6,075 bases of DNA from Thermaceae bacterium (GTDB lineage Bacteria; Deinococcota; Deinococci; Deinococcales; Marinithermaceae): contig JALUED010000023.1 in NCBI GenBank assembly GCA_027053145.1, positions 1-6,075 on the forward strand. Reading direction: 5' to 3'. Position numbers and translations under genes: made by a program. How positions within the stretch are numbered: position 1 is the stretch's first letter; each line of letters begins with the position of its first letter. The notes under the pieces are model-generated. The model did not search any database. It saw only the letters and a program-made list of their open reading frames with translations, and was not told where the DNA came from. Below are positions 1-4,525 of this stretch, piece after piece.

Positions 1-80
1 CGCATCCGCGGGGCGGCGGGGGGAAGCGCCCGGTCCCGGTCCACCGGCCGCACCCAGAAGGTGCGCACCACCCGCCTCAC
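1..80 (-). CDS. possible 5' end of a downstream gene (partial, unrecognised)
   Basis: On the minus strand a GTG overlaps the TGA stop of the adenosyltransferase gene as GTGA. A GGAGG stands 6 bases upstream of it. The frame then stays open for 26 codons to the window edge, reading MRRVVRTFWVRPVDRDRALP followed by a proline/alanine-rich stretch. The overlap and ribosome binding site are what a translationally coupled operon partner would show. The visible peptide is too short and basic for me to assign a family. A plus-strand frame is also open across this stretch but reads as low-complexity arginine/serine/threonine, so I prefer the minus strand. It may prove to be non-coding. Confidence 0.38.
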   Translation of the reverse strand, partial: MRRVVRTFWVRPVDRDRALPPAAPRM

Positions 81-631
81 CTTGGCCTCCAGACGGGCTC
101 CTTTTGCCCCAGGCGGTGGTTGATCACGCGCCCGAGGGCAAAGAGCAGGTCAGAGAGCCGGTTCAGCGCGCGCAGGGCCTCGGGGTTCACGGGCTCGGCC
201 TCGGCCAGCGCCACCGCCCGCCGCTCGGCCCGGCGGGTGATGGCCCGCGCCAGCTGCACCGCCGCCGCCGCCGGGTGGCCGCCAGGGAGAACGAAGTGCT
301 TTAAGGGCGGCACCTCGGCCTCCAGGGCGTCAATGGCCTGCTCAAGCTCGGTGACGTCCTCGGCGGTAAGACGCTTGATGTAGGCCTCCCCCGAGCTCCC
401 CTCCGGTGTCGCCAGGTCCGCCCCGAGGTCAAAGAAAAGCCGCTGCAAACGATCAAAGAGCGCGTCGAGCTCGGCCAGGGGCTCGGGCAAGAGGCTCCGC
501 GCCAGGCCGAGGGCGCTGTTGGCCTCGTCCACGTCCCCGTAGGCCTCGACGCGAAGGGCGCTTTTCTTCACCCGCTCGCCGCCAAAGAGCGAGGTCTCCC
601 CCTGGTCCCCGGTGCGCGTATAGAGCGGCAT
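77..631 (-). CDS. ATP:cob(I)alamin (corrinoid) adenosyltransferase, PduO type
   Basis: A cytoplasmic enzyme of 184 residues that transfers the 5'-deoxyadenosyl group of ATP to cob(I)alamin, making coenzyme B12. The N-terminal ATP-binding segment YTRTGDQGETSLFGGER is at residues 4-20. GDVDEANSALG follows at 32-42, the LPGG turn at 115-118, RRAER at 133-137 and the family-typical LNRLSD at 156-161. Length is normal for the PduO/MMAB family. The ATG is fixed by the conserved N-terminus, which begins only three residues later. AAGGAG lies just 2 bases before the ATG, which is unusually close. A TAAACT hexamer 10 bases upstream suggests an almost leaderless message instead. The gene diverges from alr and may be first in an operon continuing past base 77. 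I see no cobalamin riboswitch upstream. The family is certain; the physiological B12-dependent partner is not visible here. Confidence 0.95.
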   Translation of the reverse strand: MPLYTRTGDQGETSLFGGERVKKSALRVEAYGDVDEANSALGLARSLLPEPLAELDALFDRLQRLFFDLGADLATPEGSSGEAYIKRLTAEDVTELEQAIDALEAEVPPLKHFVLPGGHPAAAAVQLARAITRRAERRAVALAEAEPVNPEALRALNRLSDLLFALGRVINHRLGQKEPVWRPR

Positions 632-641
632 CGCTCCTTAA

Positions 642-647
642 AGTTTA
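642..647 (-). promoter_or_regulatory. candidate -10 box of the adenosyltransferase gene
   Basis: Read on the minus strand this is TAAACT, ending 10 bases before the ATG at 631. It is the same hexamer as the one in front of alr on the other strand. It would put the transcript start 3-4 bases before the ATG. No good -35 hexamer is seen, because the expected position lies inside the GC-rich hairpin at 657-697. It competes with a weaker candidate, TATCCT, at 744-739 on the same strand, which would give a leader of about 100 bases. Confidence 0.4.
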
Positions 648-656
648 CCCCCCTAG

Positions 657-697
657 TTGGGCGCGCCCGCTTCCGGCTTCGGAAGCGGGCAGCCCAG
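657..697. promoter_or_regulatory. strong GC-rich hairpin / inverted repeat
   Basis: An 11-bp perfect inverted repeat (665-675 with 680-690, arm GCCCGCTTCCG) encloses the four-base loop GCTT. An outer arm, TGGGC 658-662 with GCCCA 692-696, extends it across a small asymmetric internal loop. The 10-base palindrome GGGCGCGCCC (659-668) overlaps the left arm and offers an alternative fold. There is no T-run on either side and no gene ends here, so it is not a classical intrinsic terminator. It lies 26 bases upstream of the adenosyltransferase start. It could be a leader structure, if transcription starts further upstream, or a DNA operator. Confidence 0.6.
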
Positions 698-714
698 GAG
701 GGAGGGATTCCTTC

Positions 715-777
715 TAGACCCAAATGCGGCCTATTGACAGGATAGGACCGCCTAAAAGGACACTTGTCCCAGGTCTA
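715..777. promoter_or_regulatory. nested inverted repeats, possible operator or three-way-junction leader RNA
   Basis: Three paired elements nest here. The outer arms are TAGACC 715-720 and GGTCTA 772-777. A middle hairpin has GCGGCCTAT 726-734 against ATAGGaCCGC 742-751, with one bulged base and a 7-base loop. A small one has GGAC 758-761 against GTCC 766-769; as DNA it reads as GGACA-CT-TGTCC. The joining stretches are 5, 6 and 2 bases. The right outer arm runs into the alr -10 box. The alr message would not contain the structure, so it is either a double-stranded operator between two divergent promoters or a leader of the leftward transcript. The match to any known riboswitch class was considered and none fits. 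Confidence 0.4.
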
Positions 778-781
778 AACT
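776..781 (+). promoter_or_regulatory. candidate -10 box for a leaderless alr transcript
   Basis: TAAACT fits TANNNT and ends 7 bases before the ATG at 789, so transcription would start at or beside the start codon. There is no Shine-Dalgarno sequence before this ATG, which fits a leaderless message. No convincing -35 hexamer is at the expected spacing; the nearest is TAAAAG at 753-758. The nearby TTGACA at 734-739 is too far upstream to pair with it. Confidence 0.55.
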
Positions 782-788
782 AAGTCCC

Positions 789-1859
789 ATGCGCCCTACC
801 TGGCTGGAAGTGGACCTCGGGCGGCTCGCCGAGAACTACCGCCTGCTCGCCACTCGTCTTTCCCCAAAAACCCGGGTGATCGGCGTGGTCAAGGCGAACG
901 CCTACGGCCACGGCGCCCTTCCGGTGGCAAGAAGGCTGCTCGCGCTCGGGGCCGCGCGCCTCGCGGTGGCCACCGCCGTCGAGGGGGCCGAGCTCCGGGC
1001 GGCGGGGATAAAGGCCCCCACCCACCTCCTCGGCAGCCTCCACCCCGACGAGGCCGAGGACGCGCTAAAAGCGGACCTCATCCCCACCCTGGCAACCCTC
1101 GAGGCCGCCAGGGCCCTGGCCCGGCTAAGGCCGGGGGCGCTCGTCCACGTCAAGGTGGACACCGGGATGGGCCGGGTTGGCGTCCGCCCGGAAGCCCTTT
1201 CCGCCTTCCTCGCCGAGGTCGAGGGGATGGGGCTTTTCGTCGAGGGGCTTTTCACCCACTTCGCCGTCGCCGACGAGGACGAGGCCTTCACCCGGGACCA
1301 GCTCTCGCGCTTTCTCGCCGCCGTCCAGGGCCTTAAAAAGCGCTACCTCCTCCACGCCGCGAACTCGGCGGCGATCCTCGCCGGCATCGCGACCGACCTC
1401 GACTTCGTCCGCCCCGGCATCGCCCTCTACGGCCTGCCCCCGGACCAGAGCTTGAAAAGCCCCTTGAAGCCGATCCTTGCTTGGAAGGCAAGGCCCACCC
1501 TGGTCAAGAACCTGCCCCCCGGTCACGGGGTCGGCTACGGCCTGACCTGGAAGGCAAAGGGCGGCGAGCGGGTGGCCACCCTCCCCTTCGGCTACGCGGA
1601 CGGCTTCCCCCGGGCGCTTTCGAACCGGGGCTTTTTGCGGCTAAAGGGGCGCTACGTGCCCGTGATCGGGCGGGTGAGCATGGACCAGACCACCGTCCTC
1701 GTGCCCGAGGGCACGGGCCTAGAAGACGTCTTCGAGGTCGTCACCCCCGACCTCGACGAAAAGACCAGCCTCACCGGCCGCGCCCGGGCGCTGGGCACGA
1801 TCAACTACGAGCTCGCGACGAGGCTCGCCGCTAGGCTTCCACGGAAATACGTCGAGTAA
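789..1859 (+). CDS. alr: alanine racemase
   Basis: A PLP-dependent cytoplasmic enzyme interconverting L- and D-alanine, supplying D-alanine for peptidoglycan. At 356 residues it has the usual length, with an N-terminal barrel and a C-terminal beta domain. The PLP lysine is K35 in VVKANAYGHG (33-42). The motif KVDTGMGRVG holds K122, equivalent to the carbamylated lysine of the Geobacillus enzyme, and R129. RPG with R208 matches the arginine that contacts the PLP ring nitrogen. The second catalytic base is Y250 in VGYG. The substrate-entry MDQ is at 298-300 within GRVSMDQ. All expected catalytic residues are present. The start is the first ATG, directly before the first conserved strand, and appears leaderless. 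A vapB-like gene follows after 13 bases and is probably cotranscribed. Confidence 0.97.
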   Translation: MRPTWLEVDLGRLAENYRLLATRLSPKTRVIGVVKANAYGHGALPVARRLLALGAARLAVATAVEGAELRAAGIKAPTHLLGSLHPDEAEDALKADLIPTLATLEAARALARLRPGALVHVKVDTGMGRVGVRPEALSAFLAEVEGMGLFVEGLFTHFAVADEDEAFTRDQLSRFLAAVQGLKKRYLLHAANSAAILAGIATDLDFVRPGIALYGLPPDQSLKSPLKPILAWKARPTLVKNLPPGHGVGYGLTWKAKGGERVATLPFGYADGFPRALSNRGFLRLKGRYVPVIGRVSMDQTTVLVPEGTGLEDVFEVVTPDLDEKTSLTGRARALGTINYELATRLAARLPRKYVE

Positions 1860-1872
1860 GGACTGTTTTCTA

Positions 1873-2109
1873 TTGCAGAATACCTGCACCATAACCAAGC
1901 GCCTAAGTGTGGTCCTGGACGAAGCGCTTTTGAAGGAAGTCCAAAAGCTCACCGGGGCCCGCACCAAGAAGGAGGCCATTGAGACCGCCCTTCGGGCCTA
2001 CGTGCGGGAAAAGTGCGTCGAGAACCTCATCCGGCTCGCGGGCTCGGGGATCGTGGACTGGGACTTAAAAGACCTCAAGGCCTACCGCGAGCAGGCCGCT
2101 AATCCCTAA
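1873..2109 (+). CDS. VapB-like ribbon-helix-helix antitoxin, orphan
   Basis: A 78-residue protein with a typical ribbon-helix-helix fold. The DNA-contacting strand is around residues 5-14 (CTITKRLSVV), helix A at 16-27 and helix B at 31-47 (TKKEAIETALRAYVREK). The C-terminal tail LAGSGIVDWDLKDLKAYRE resembles the toxin-neutralising segment of VapB antitoxins. The start is a TTG at 1873; AAGGA at 1858-1862 overlaps the alr stop and is 10 bases upstream. A later GTG in SVV would remove the strand, so I keep the TTG. No PIN-domain VapC follows on either strand; the next gene is convergent and overlaps this one by 11 bases. It may be an orphan antitoxin or a repressor that no longer has, or never had, a toxin. 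The local sequence is less GC-rich than in alr, which may indicate transfer. Confidence 0.82.
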   Translation: MQNTCTITKRLSVVLDEALLKEVQKLTGARTKKEAIETALRAYVREKCVENLIRLAGSGIVDWDLKDLKAYREQAANP

Positions 2110-2314
2110 GACGGAGCTCGACCCAAGGCACAGCCCAGACTGCCAGCAAACTACCGAGCATGCCTCCTATAGTGAATGGATTCCGCAAAAAGGTCTGCAA
2201 GGCGTCGGCACCGTAGCGCATCCAGAAAAAGAGCAAAAACAAGCCCCAACCAACAAGCCAAATGGAGACCGTGATGAAGCGCACCTTCGTGGTATTCGCA
2301 TCCTGTTTACCCAT
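2099..2314 (-). CDS. small two-helix membrane protein of unknown function
   Basis: I do not recognise this protein. The chosen ATG gives 71 residues: a short polar, basic N-terminus (MGKQDANTTKVR), a first hydrophobic helix at about 13-33 rich in tryptophan and phenylalanine, a short charged loop (MRYGADALQTFLRN), and a second helix at about 47-66. The end, ELRLRD, is charged. GGAG lies 8 bases before the ATG. An upstream in-frame start at 2395 would sit inside the dehydrogenase gene and add a glycine/arginine-rich leader that looks like chance. It lies 17 bases after the dehydrogenase stop on the same strand, so it is probably in the same transcript. It converges with the vapB-like gene, overlapping 11 bases. 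Its base composition is lower in GC than its neighbours. Confidence 0.68.
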   Translation of the reverse strand: MGKQDANTTKVRFITVSIWLVGWGLFLLFFWMRYGADALQTFLRNPFTIGGMLGSLLAVWAVPWVELRLRD

Positions 2315-2331
2315 ACCGCCGACTCCAAATC

Positions 2332-3213
2332 TTACCCGTCCTTCGTCGGTTCTAGCCCTAAAATCCGCGGCAACTCCGCTTCCAGCGCCCGCCACTCGAG
2401 GGCAAACGCTGACCGCATCCTGCTGGGATCTCCGGTGTTGCCCTCGAGCAGCATGTGAAGCTGGTCCGGCGTGATCGGCGCCCCGGGCAGCCGGGAAAGG
2501 AGCGAAAAGAACCCGACCGGGAGCGAAAGCAAAGGCTTTTTCGAGCCAAGCGCGTCGCGCACGAGCAAAACGAGCTCCCGGTAGGTGTACTCCTTCGGGC
2601 CCACCAGGGCGTAGGCCTCACCGATCGTCTCCAGCTTTTCCAGGCTTTGGCTCAAGGCCTCGGCCACGTCGCCGGCCCAGACAGGGCGGAAGGGGTAGTC
2701 GCCGGACCCGATGATGGGAAGGAAGGGAAGCGGCATGCGAACGAGCCCTTTCAGGATCTTCCCGAAGAACTCGTCCCCCTCGCCGAAGACGAGGCTGGGG
2801 CGAAAGATCGTCCAGTCAAGGCCGCTTGCCCGCACGATCTCCTCGCCCCGCGCCTTGGTTTCGAAATAGCGGCTCTTCGTCCCCCGCCGGGCGCCGAGGG
2901 CGGAGACGAAAAGCAGGCGGCGGACGCCGAAGGATTGCATCGCCTCCACCACCCGCCGCACGCCCTCGACGTGGACCGCCTCGAAGGTCTGCTCGCGCTC
3001 GCGGATGATCCCGGCGAGGTAGAAGACGGCGTCGGCTCCGGAAAGGGCCTCAAGGCCCTCCCCTTTCGCCGCATCGCCCTTCCGGTAGCGAACACCCTCC
3101 AAGGGACCCCGCCCACGCCGCGAGAGGGCCAAGACCTCATGGCCCCGGGCGAGCAGCGCGCGGGCCATGTGGGTGCCCAAGAACCCCGAGCCGCCGACCA
3201 GAACCAGGCGCAT
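2332..3213 (-). CDS. NAD(P)-binding atypical short-chain dehydrogenase (NDUFA9-like epimerase family)
   Basis: A 293-residue Rossmann protein. The dinucleotide-binding GGSGFLG is at residues 7-13, and an acceptor segment follows strand 2 (ALSRRGRG), whose arginines would favour NADP(H). A substrate-pocket region LAGII lies at 67-71. S104 in FVSALG and Y116-x3-K120 in SRYFETK form the Ser-Tyr-Lys set. FRPSLVFG (138-145 region) and PFRPVWAGDVAEA (174-186) are typical of the NDUFA9-like/NmrA-like extended family. The C-terminal TPDQLHMLLEGN (249-260) also fits this group. There is no signal peptide, so it is probably cytoplasmic. The substrate cannot be told from sequence; relatives act on sugars, flavonoids or quinone-linked complexes. 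Its start has no ribosome binding site and appears leaderless, divergent from the HEPN gene. A small membrane-protein gene follows. Confidence 0.9.
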   Translation of the reverse strand: MRLVLVGGSGFLGTHMARALLARGHEVLALSRRGRGPLEGVRYRKGDAAKGEGLEALSGADAVFYLAGIIREREQTFEAVHVEGVRRVVEAMQSFGVRRLLFVSALGARRGTKSRYFETKARGEEIVRASGLDWTIFRPSLVFGEGDEFFGKILKGLVRMPLPFLPIIGSGDYPFRPVWAGDVAEALSQSLEKLETIGEAYALVGPKEYTYRELVLLVRDALGSKKPLLSLPVGFFSLLSRLPGAPITPDQLHMLLEGNTGDPSRMRSAFALEWRALEAELPRILGLEPTKDG

Positions 3214-3219
3214 TTACTA

Positions 3220-3225
3220 AGTATG
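3220..3225 (-). promoter_or_regulatory. candidate -10 box of the dehydrogenase gene
   Basis: On the minus strand this reads CATACT, 6 bases before the ATG at 3213. It matches TANNNT except for the first base. No Shine-Dalgarno sequence is present, so the message would be leaderless. It overlaps the opposing -10 box of the HEPN gene by four bases. A -35 hexamer is not obvious. Confidence 0.4.
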
Positions 3226-3227
3226 CT
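3222..3227 (+). promoter_or_regulatory. candidate -10 box for a leaderless HEPN transcript
   Basis: TATGCT fits TANNNT and is 6 bases before the ATG at 3234, with no Shine-Dalgarno sequence between. The expected -35 position lies in the dehydrogenase coding region and shows no consensus. The box overlaps the leftward -10 box. Confidence 0.55.
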
Positions 3228-3233
3228 AAAGCC

Positions 3234-3629
3234 ATGACCCGGGCGCGGGACTGGCTCCGCCAGGCCGAGAACGACCTCGAGCTCGCCCGGCTGGCACGTG
3301 AGGCCGGCCGGCACGAGTGGGCCTGCTTTGCCGCCCAGCAGGGGGCGGAGAAGGCCGTAAAGGCGCTGCACCTGCACCTCGGCCAGGAGGCCTGGGGACA
3401 CACGGTGGCCAAACTCCTGAAGGAACTCCCCATCAAGGTGCCCGGGCAGCTCGTCGAAGAGGCCAAGTTTCTCGACGCCTACTACGTGCCCACCCGCTAC
3501 CCCGACGCCTTCGCCGAGGGCACGCCCGCCGAACACTATGGCCCCCTTCAGAGCGAGGAGGCGATCCGCCATGCCGGTGCGATCCTTGACTTCGTCCGTA
3601 CGCAGATGGCCAGGCCCGGCCGAGGTTGA
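3234..3629 (+). CDS. HEPN-domain protein (HEPN-MNT pair, possible toxin component)
   Basis: A 131-residue all-helical HEPN protein. It begins with RARDWLRQAENDLELA (3-18), continues with the hallmark WACFAAQQGAEKAVKAL (29-45), and carries YYVPTRYPDA at 83-92, a signature of the COG2250-type HEPN group. From memory it closely resembles a Thermus thermophilus HEPN protein of known structure. HEPN proteins beside MNT nucleotidyltransferases are often toxin-antitoxin pairs in which HEPN is an RNase. The RX4-6H RNase motif is not visible here; the nearest arrangements are R88 with H101 and the adjacent R112-H113. RNase activity is therefore doubtful. The partner MNT gene starts inside its 3' end, with a 59-base overlap. 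The start ATG follows an apparent -10 box and has no ribosome binding site. Confidence 0.92.
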   Translation: MTRARDWLRQAENDLELARLAREAGRHEWACFAAQQGAEKAVKALHLHLGQEAWGHTVAKLLKELPIKVPGQLVEEAKFLDAYYVPTRYPDAFAEGTPAEHYGPLQSEEAIRHAGAILDFVRTQMARPGRG

Positions 3630-3930
3630 GGCGGCGCTAAGGCGCTGGGCCAAGCACCTGGACCTGCCCGGCCTCGTCGCCCTCGGCTACTTCGGCTCCT
3701 ATGCCCGGGGGGACGCCGGGGTGGGAAGCGACCTCGACCTCATCGCGATCGTCGAGGCTTCCGACCTTCCCCCACCGCTTCGCGCCACCCGGCTGCCCTT
3801 AGAGGACCTCCCGGTCCCCGCCGACGCCCTGGTCTACACGAAGGCCGAGTGGGAGGCCCTCAAAAGACGCAGGGACCGCTTCGCCAAGACCCTTCTCAAG
3901 GAGACCCGCTGGCTCCTTAAGCCCCCTTAG
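3571..3930 (+). CDS. MNT-type nucleotidyltransferase (HEPN-MNT pair, possible antitoxin)
   Basis: A minimal nucleotidyltransferase of 119 residues. The catalytic core is GYFGSYARG (39-47) followed by GSDLDLIAIV with the metal-binding D54 and D56, and a third acidic residue, D85, in PADALVY. MNT proteins transfer nucleotides from NTPs; characterised MntA-type antitoxins AMPylate their HEPN partner to silence it. The full catalytic set argues for an active enzyme. I start at ATG 3571 because GAGGAGG (3555-3561) lies 9 bases upstream. An earlier in-frame ATG at 3538 lacks such a site. The resulting 59-base overlap with the HEPN gene implies tight translational coupling, though a later TTG at 3586 cannot be excluded. 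The stop overlaps the stop of the convergent molybdopterin gene by four bases. Confidence 0.88.
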   Translation: MPVRSLTSSVRRWPGPAEVEAALRRWAKHLDLPGLVALGYFGSYARGDAGVGSDLDLIAIVEASDLPPPLRATRLPLEDLPVPADALVYTKAEWEALKRRRDRFAKTLLKETRWLLKPP

Positions 3931-4481
3931 CCGTAGCGCTCCTCCCTCCAGGGGTCGCCGCGGGGGTGGTAGCCCCTTTCTTCCCAGTAGCCGGGCTCGT
4001 AGCGGTCAAGGAGCTTTAGCCCTAAAAGCCACTTCACGCTCTTCCAGCCGTAGAGGTGGGGCACCACCAGGCGCAAAGGGCCGCCGTAGGGCTCGGGGAG
4101 GGGTTTTCCATCCAGCTTGTAGGCGAGGATCACCCCGGGCTTTAGGGCCTCTGCAAGCGGCATCGCCGCCGAGTAGGCGCCGTAGGCGAAGGCGAGGAGC
4201 CACCTGGCCTCGGGCTTCACGCCGGCGAGCGCGAGCACCTGGCTTAGCGGCACCCCCTCCCAAAGGGCCCCTTCCCGTGTCCAGCCGGTGACGCAGTGGA
4301 AGTCGTGCCGGACAGCCTCGCCACCGAGGGAGAGGAGGTCAGAAAGGGCAAGGTCGAGCGGGCGCTCGACCCGCCCCCGCACCCAGACCCGGTAGGCCGC
4401 CGGGGGCGGCAGCTTGGCCGGGGGCACGTAGGTGAAGACCGGGAACTTCTTCGCGGGCACCTGGCCCGGTGGCAGCGACAT
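3927..4481 (-). CDS. sulfite-oxidase-like molybdopterin oxidoreductase, cytoplasmic
   Basis: A 184-residue protein consisting almost only of the sulfite-oxidase molybdopterin fold. The molybdenum-ligating cysteine is C63 in FHCVTGW (61-67), preceded by an arginine-histidine pair, and WEGVPL follows at 74-79. The segment GGPLRLVVPHLYGWKSVKWL (133-152) binds the cofactor in this family. The tail GYWEERGYHPRGDPW (164-178) is typical of the short YedY/sulfite-oxidase-like group. There is no twin-arginine or other signal peptide, no heme domain and no C-terminal dimerisation domain, and no membrane cytochrome partner is adjacent. It thus appears cytoplasmic, unlike MsrP. The substrate is unknown. 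The start is the ATG with an apparent leaderless -10 box. It lies 44 bases downstream of the hydratase gene. Confidence 0.92.
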   Translation of the reverse strand: MSLPPGQVPAKKFPVFTYVPPAKLPPPAAYRVWVRGRVERPLDLALSDLLSLGGEAVRHDFHCVTGWTREGALWEGVPLSQVLALAGVKPEARWLLAFAYGAYSAAMPLAEALKPGVILAYKLDGKPLPEPYGGPLRLVVPHLYGWKSVKWLLGLKLLDRYEPGYWEERGYHPRGDPWREERYG

Positions 4482-4487
4482 GCCCCC

Positions 4488-4493
4488 AGCCTA
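4488..4493 (-). promoter_or_regulatory. candidate -10 box of the molybdopterin-protein gene
   Basis: On the minus strand TAGGCT (TANNNT) is followed by six bases, GGGGGC, and then the ATG at 4481. The G-run is not a proper Shine-Dalgarno sequence. The site would give a leaderless message independent of the upstream hydratase gene, although read-through is also possible across the 44-base gap. Confidence 0.4.
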
Positions 4494-4525
4494 GGCGATC
4501 GCTAAGAGGGCAACCCTCGCCCAGC

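Noticed and set aside
734..739. Perfect TTGACA as a -35 box for alr
   Set aside because: No acceptable -10 hexamer lies 16-18 bases downstream, and it is 36 bases from the better TAAACT. It also forms part of the middle hairpin.
632..788. Cobalamin riboswitch upstream of the adenosyltransferase gene
   Set aside because: The region is too short for the known class and I could not find a B12-box-like sequence.
2315..2395. Longer start for the small membrane protein
   Set aside because: The extension lies inside the dehydrogenase gene, is glycine/arginine-rich, and lacks the ribosome binding site seen before the ATG at 2314.
2262..2474. 70-codon plus-strand frame with a signal-peptide-like start
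   Set aside because: It is antisense to the membrane-protein and dehydrogenase genes, has no ribosome binding site, and turns into proline/alanine-rich filler after 20 residues.
2455..3237. 260-codon plus-strand frame
   Set aside because: It is antisense to the dehydrogenase gene, and its product is charged and low-complexity with no family features; such shadow frames are common in GC-rich DNA.
2751..3653. 300-codon minus-strand frame
   Set aside because: It runs antisense to the HEPN gene and then through the dehydrogenase gene in the wrong frame, giving arginine/serine/alanine-rich sequence.
4495..4502. GCGATCGC palindrome as a HIP1-like repeat
   Set aside because: I noticed only this copy, so it is likely chance in GC-rich sequence.
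4506..4518. Terminator hairpin GAGGG-CAA-CCCTC after the hydratase gene
   Set aside because: The stem is only 5 bp and there is no following T-run on the minus strand.
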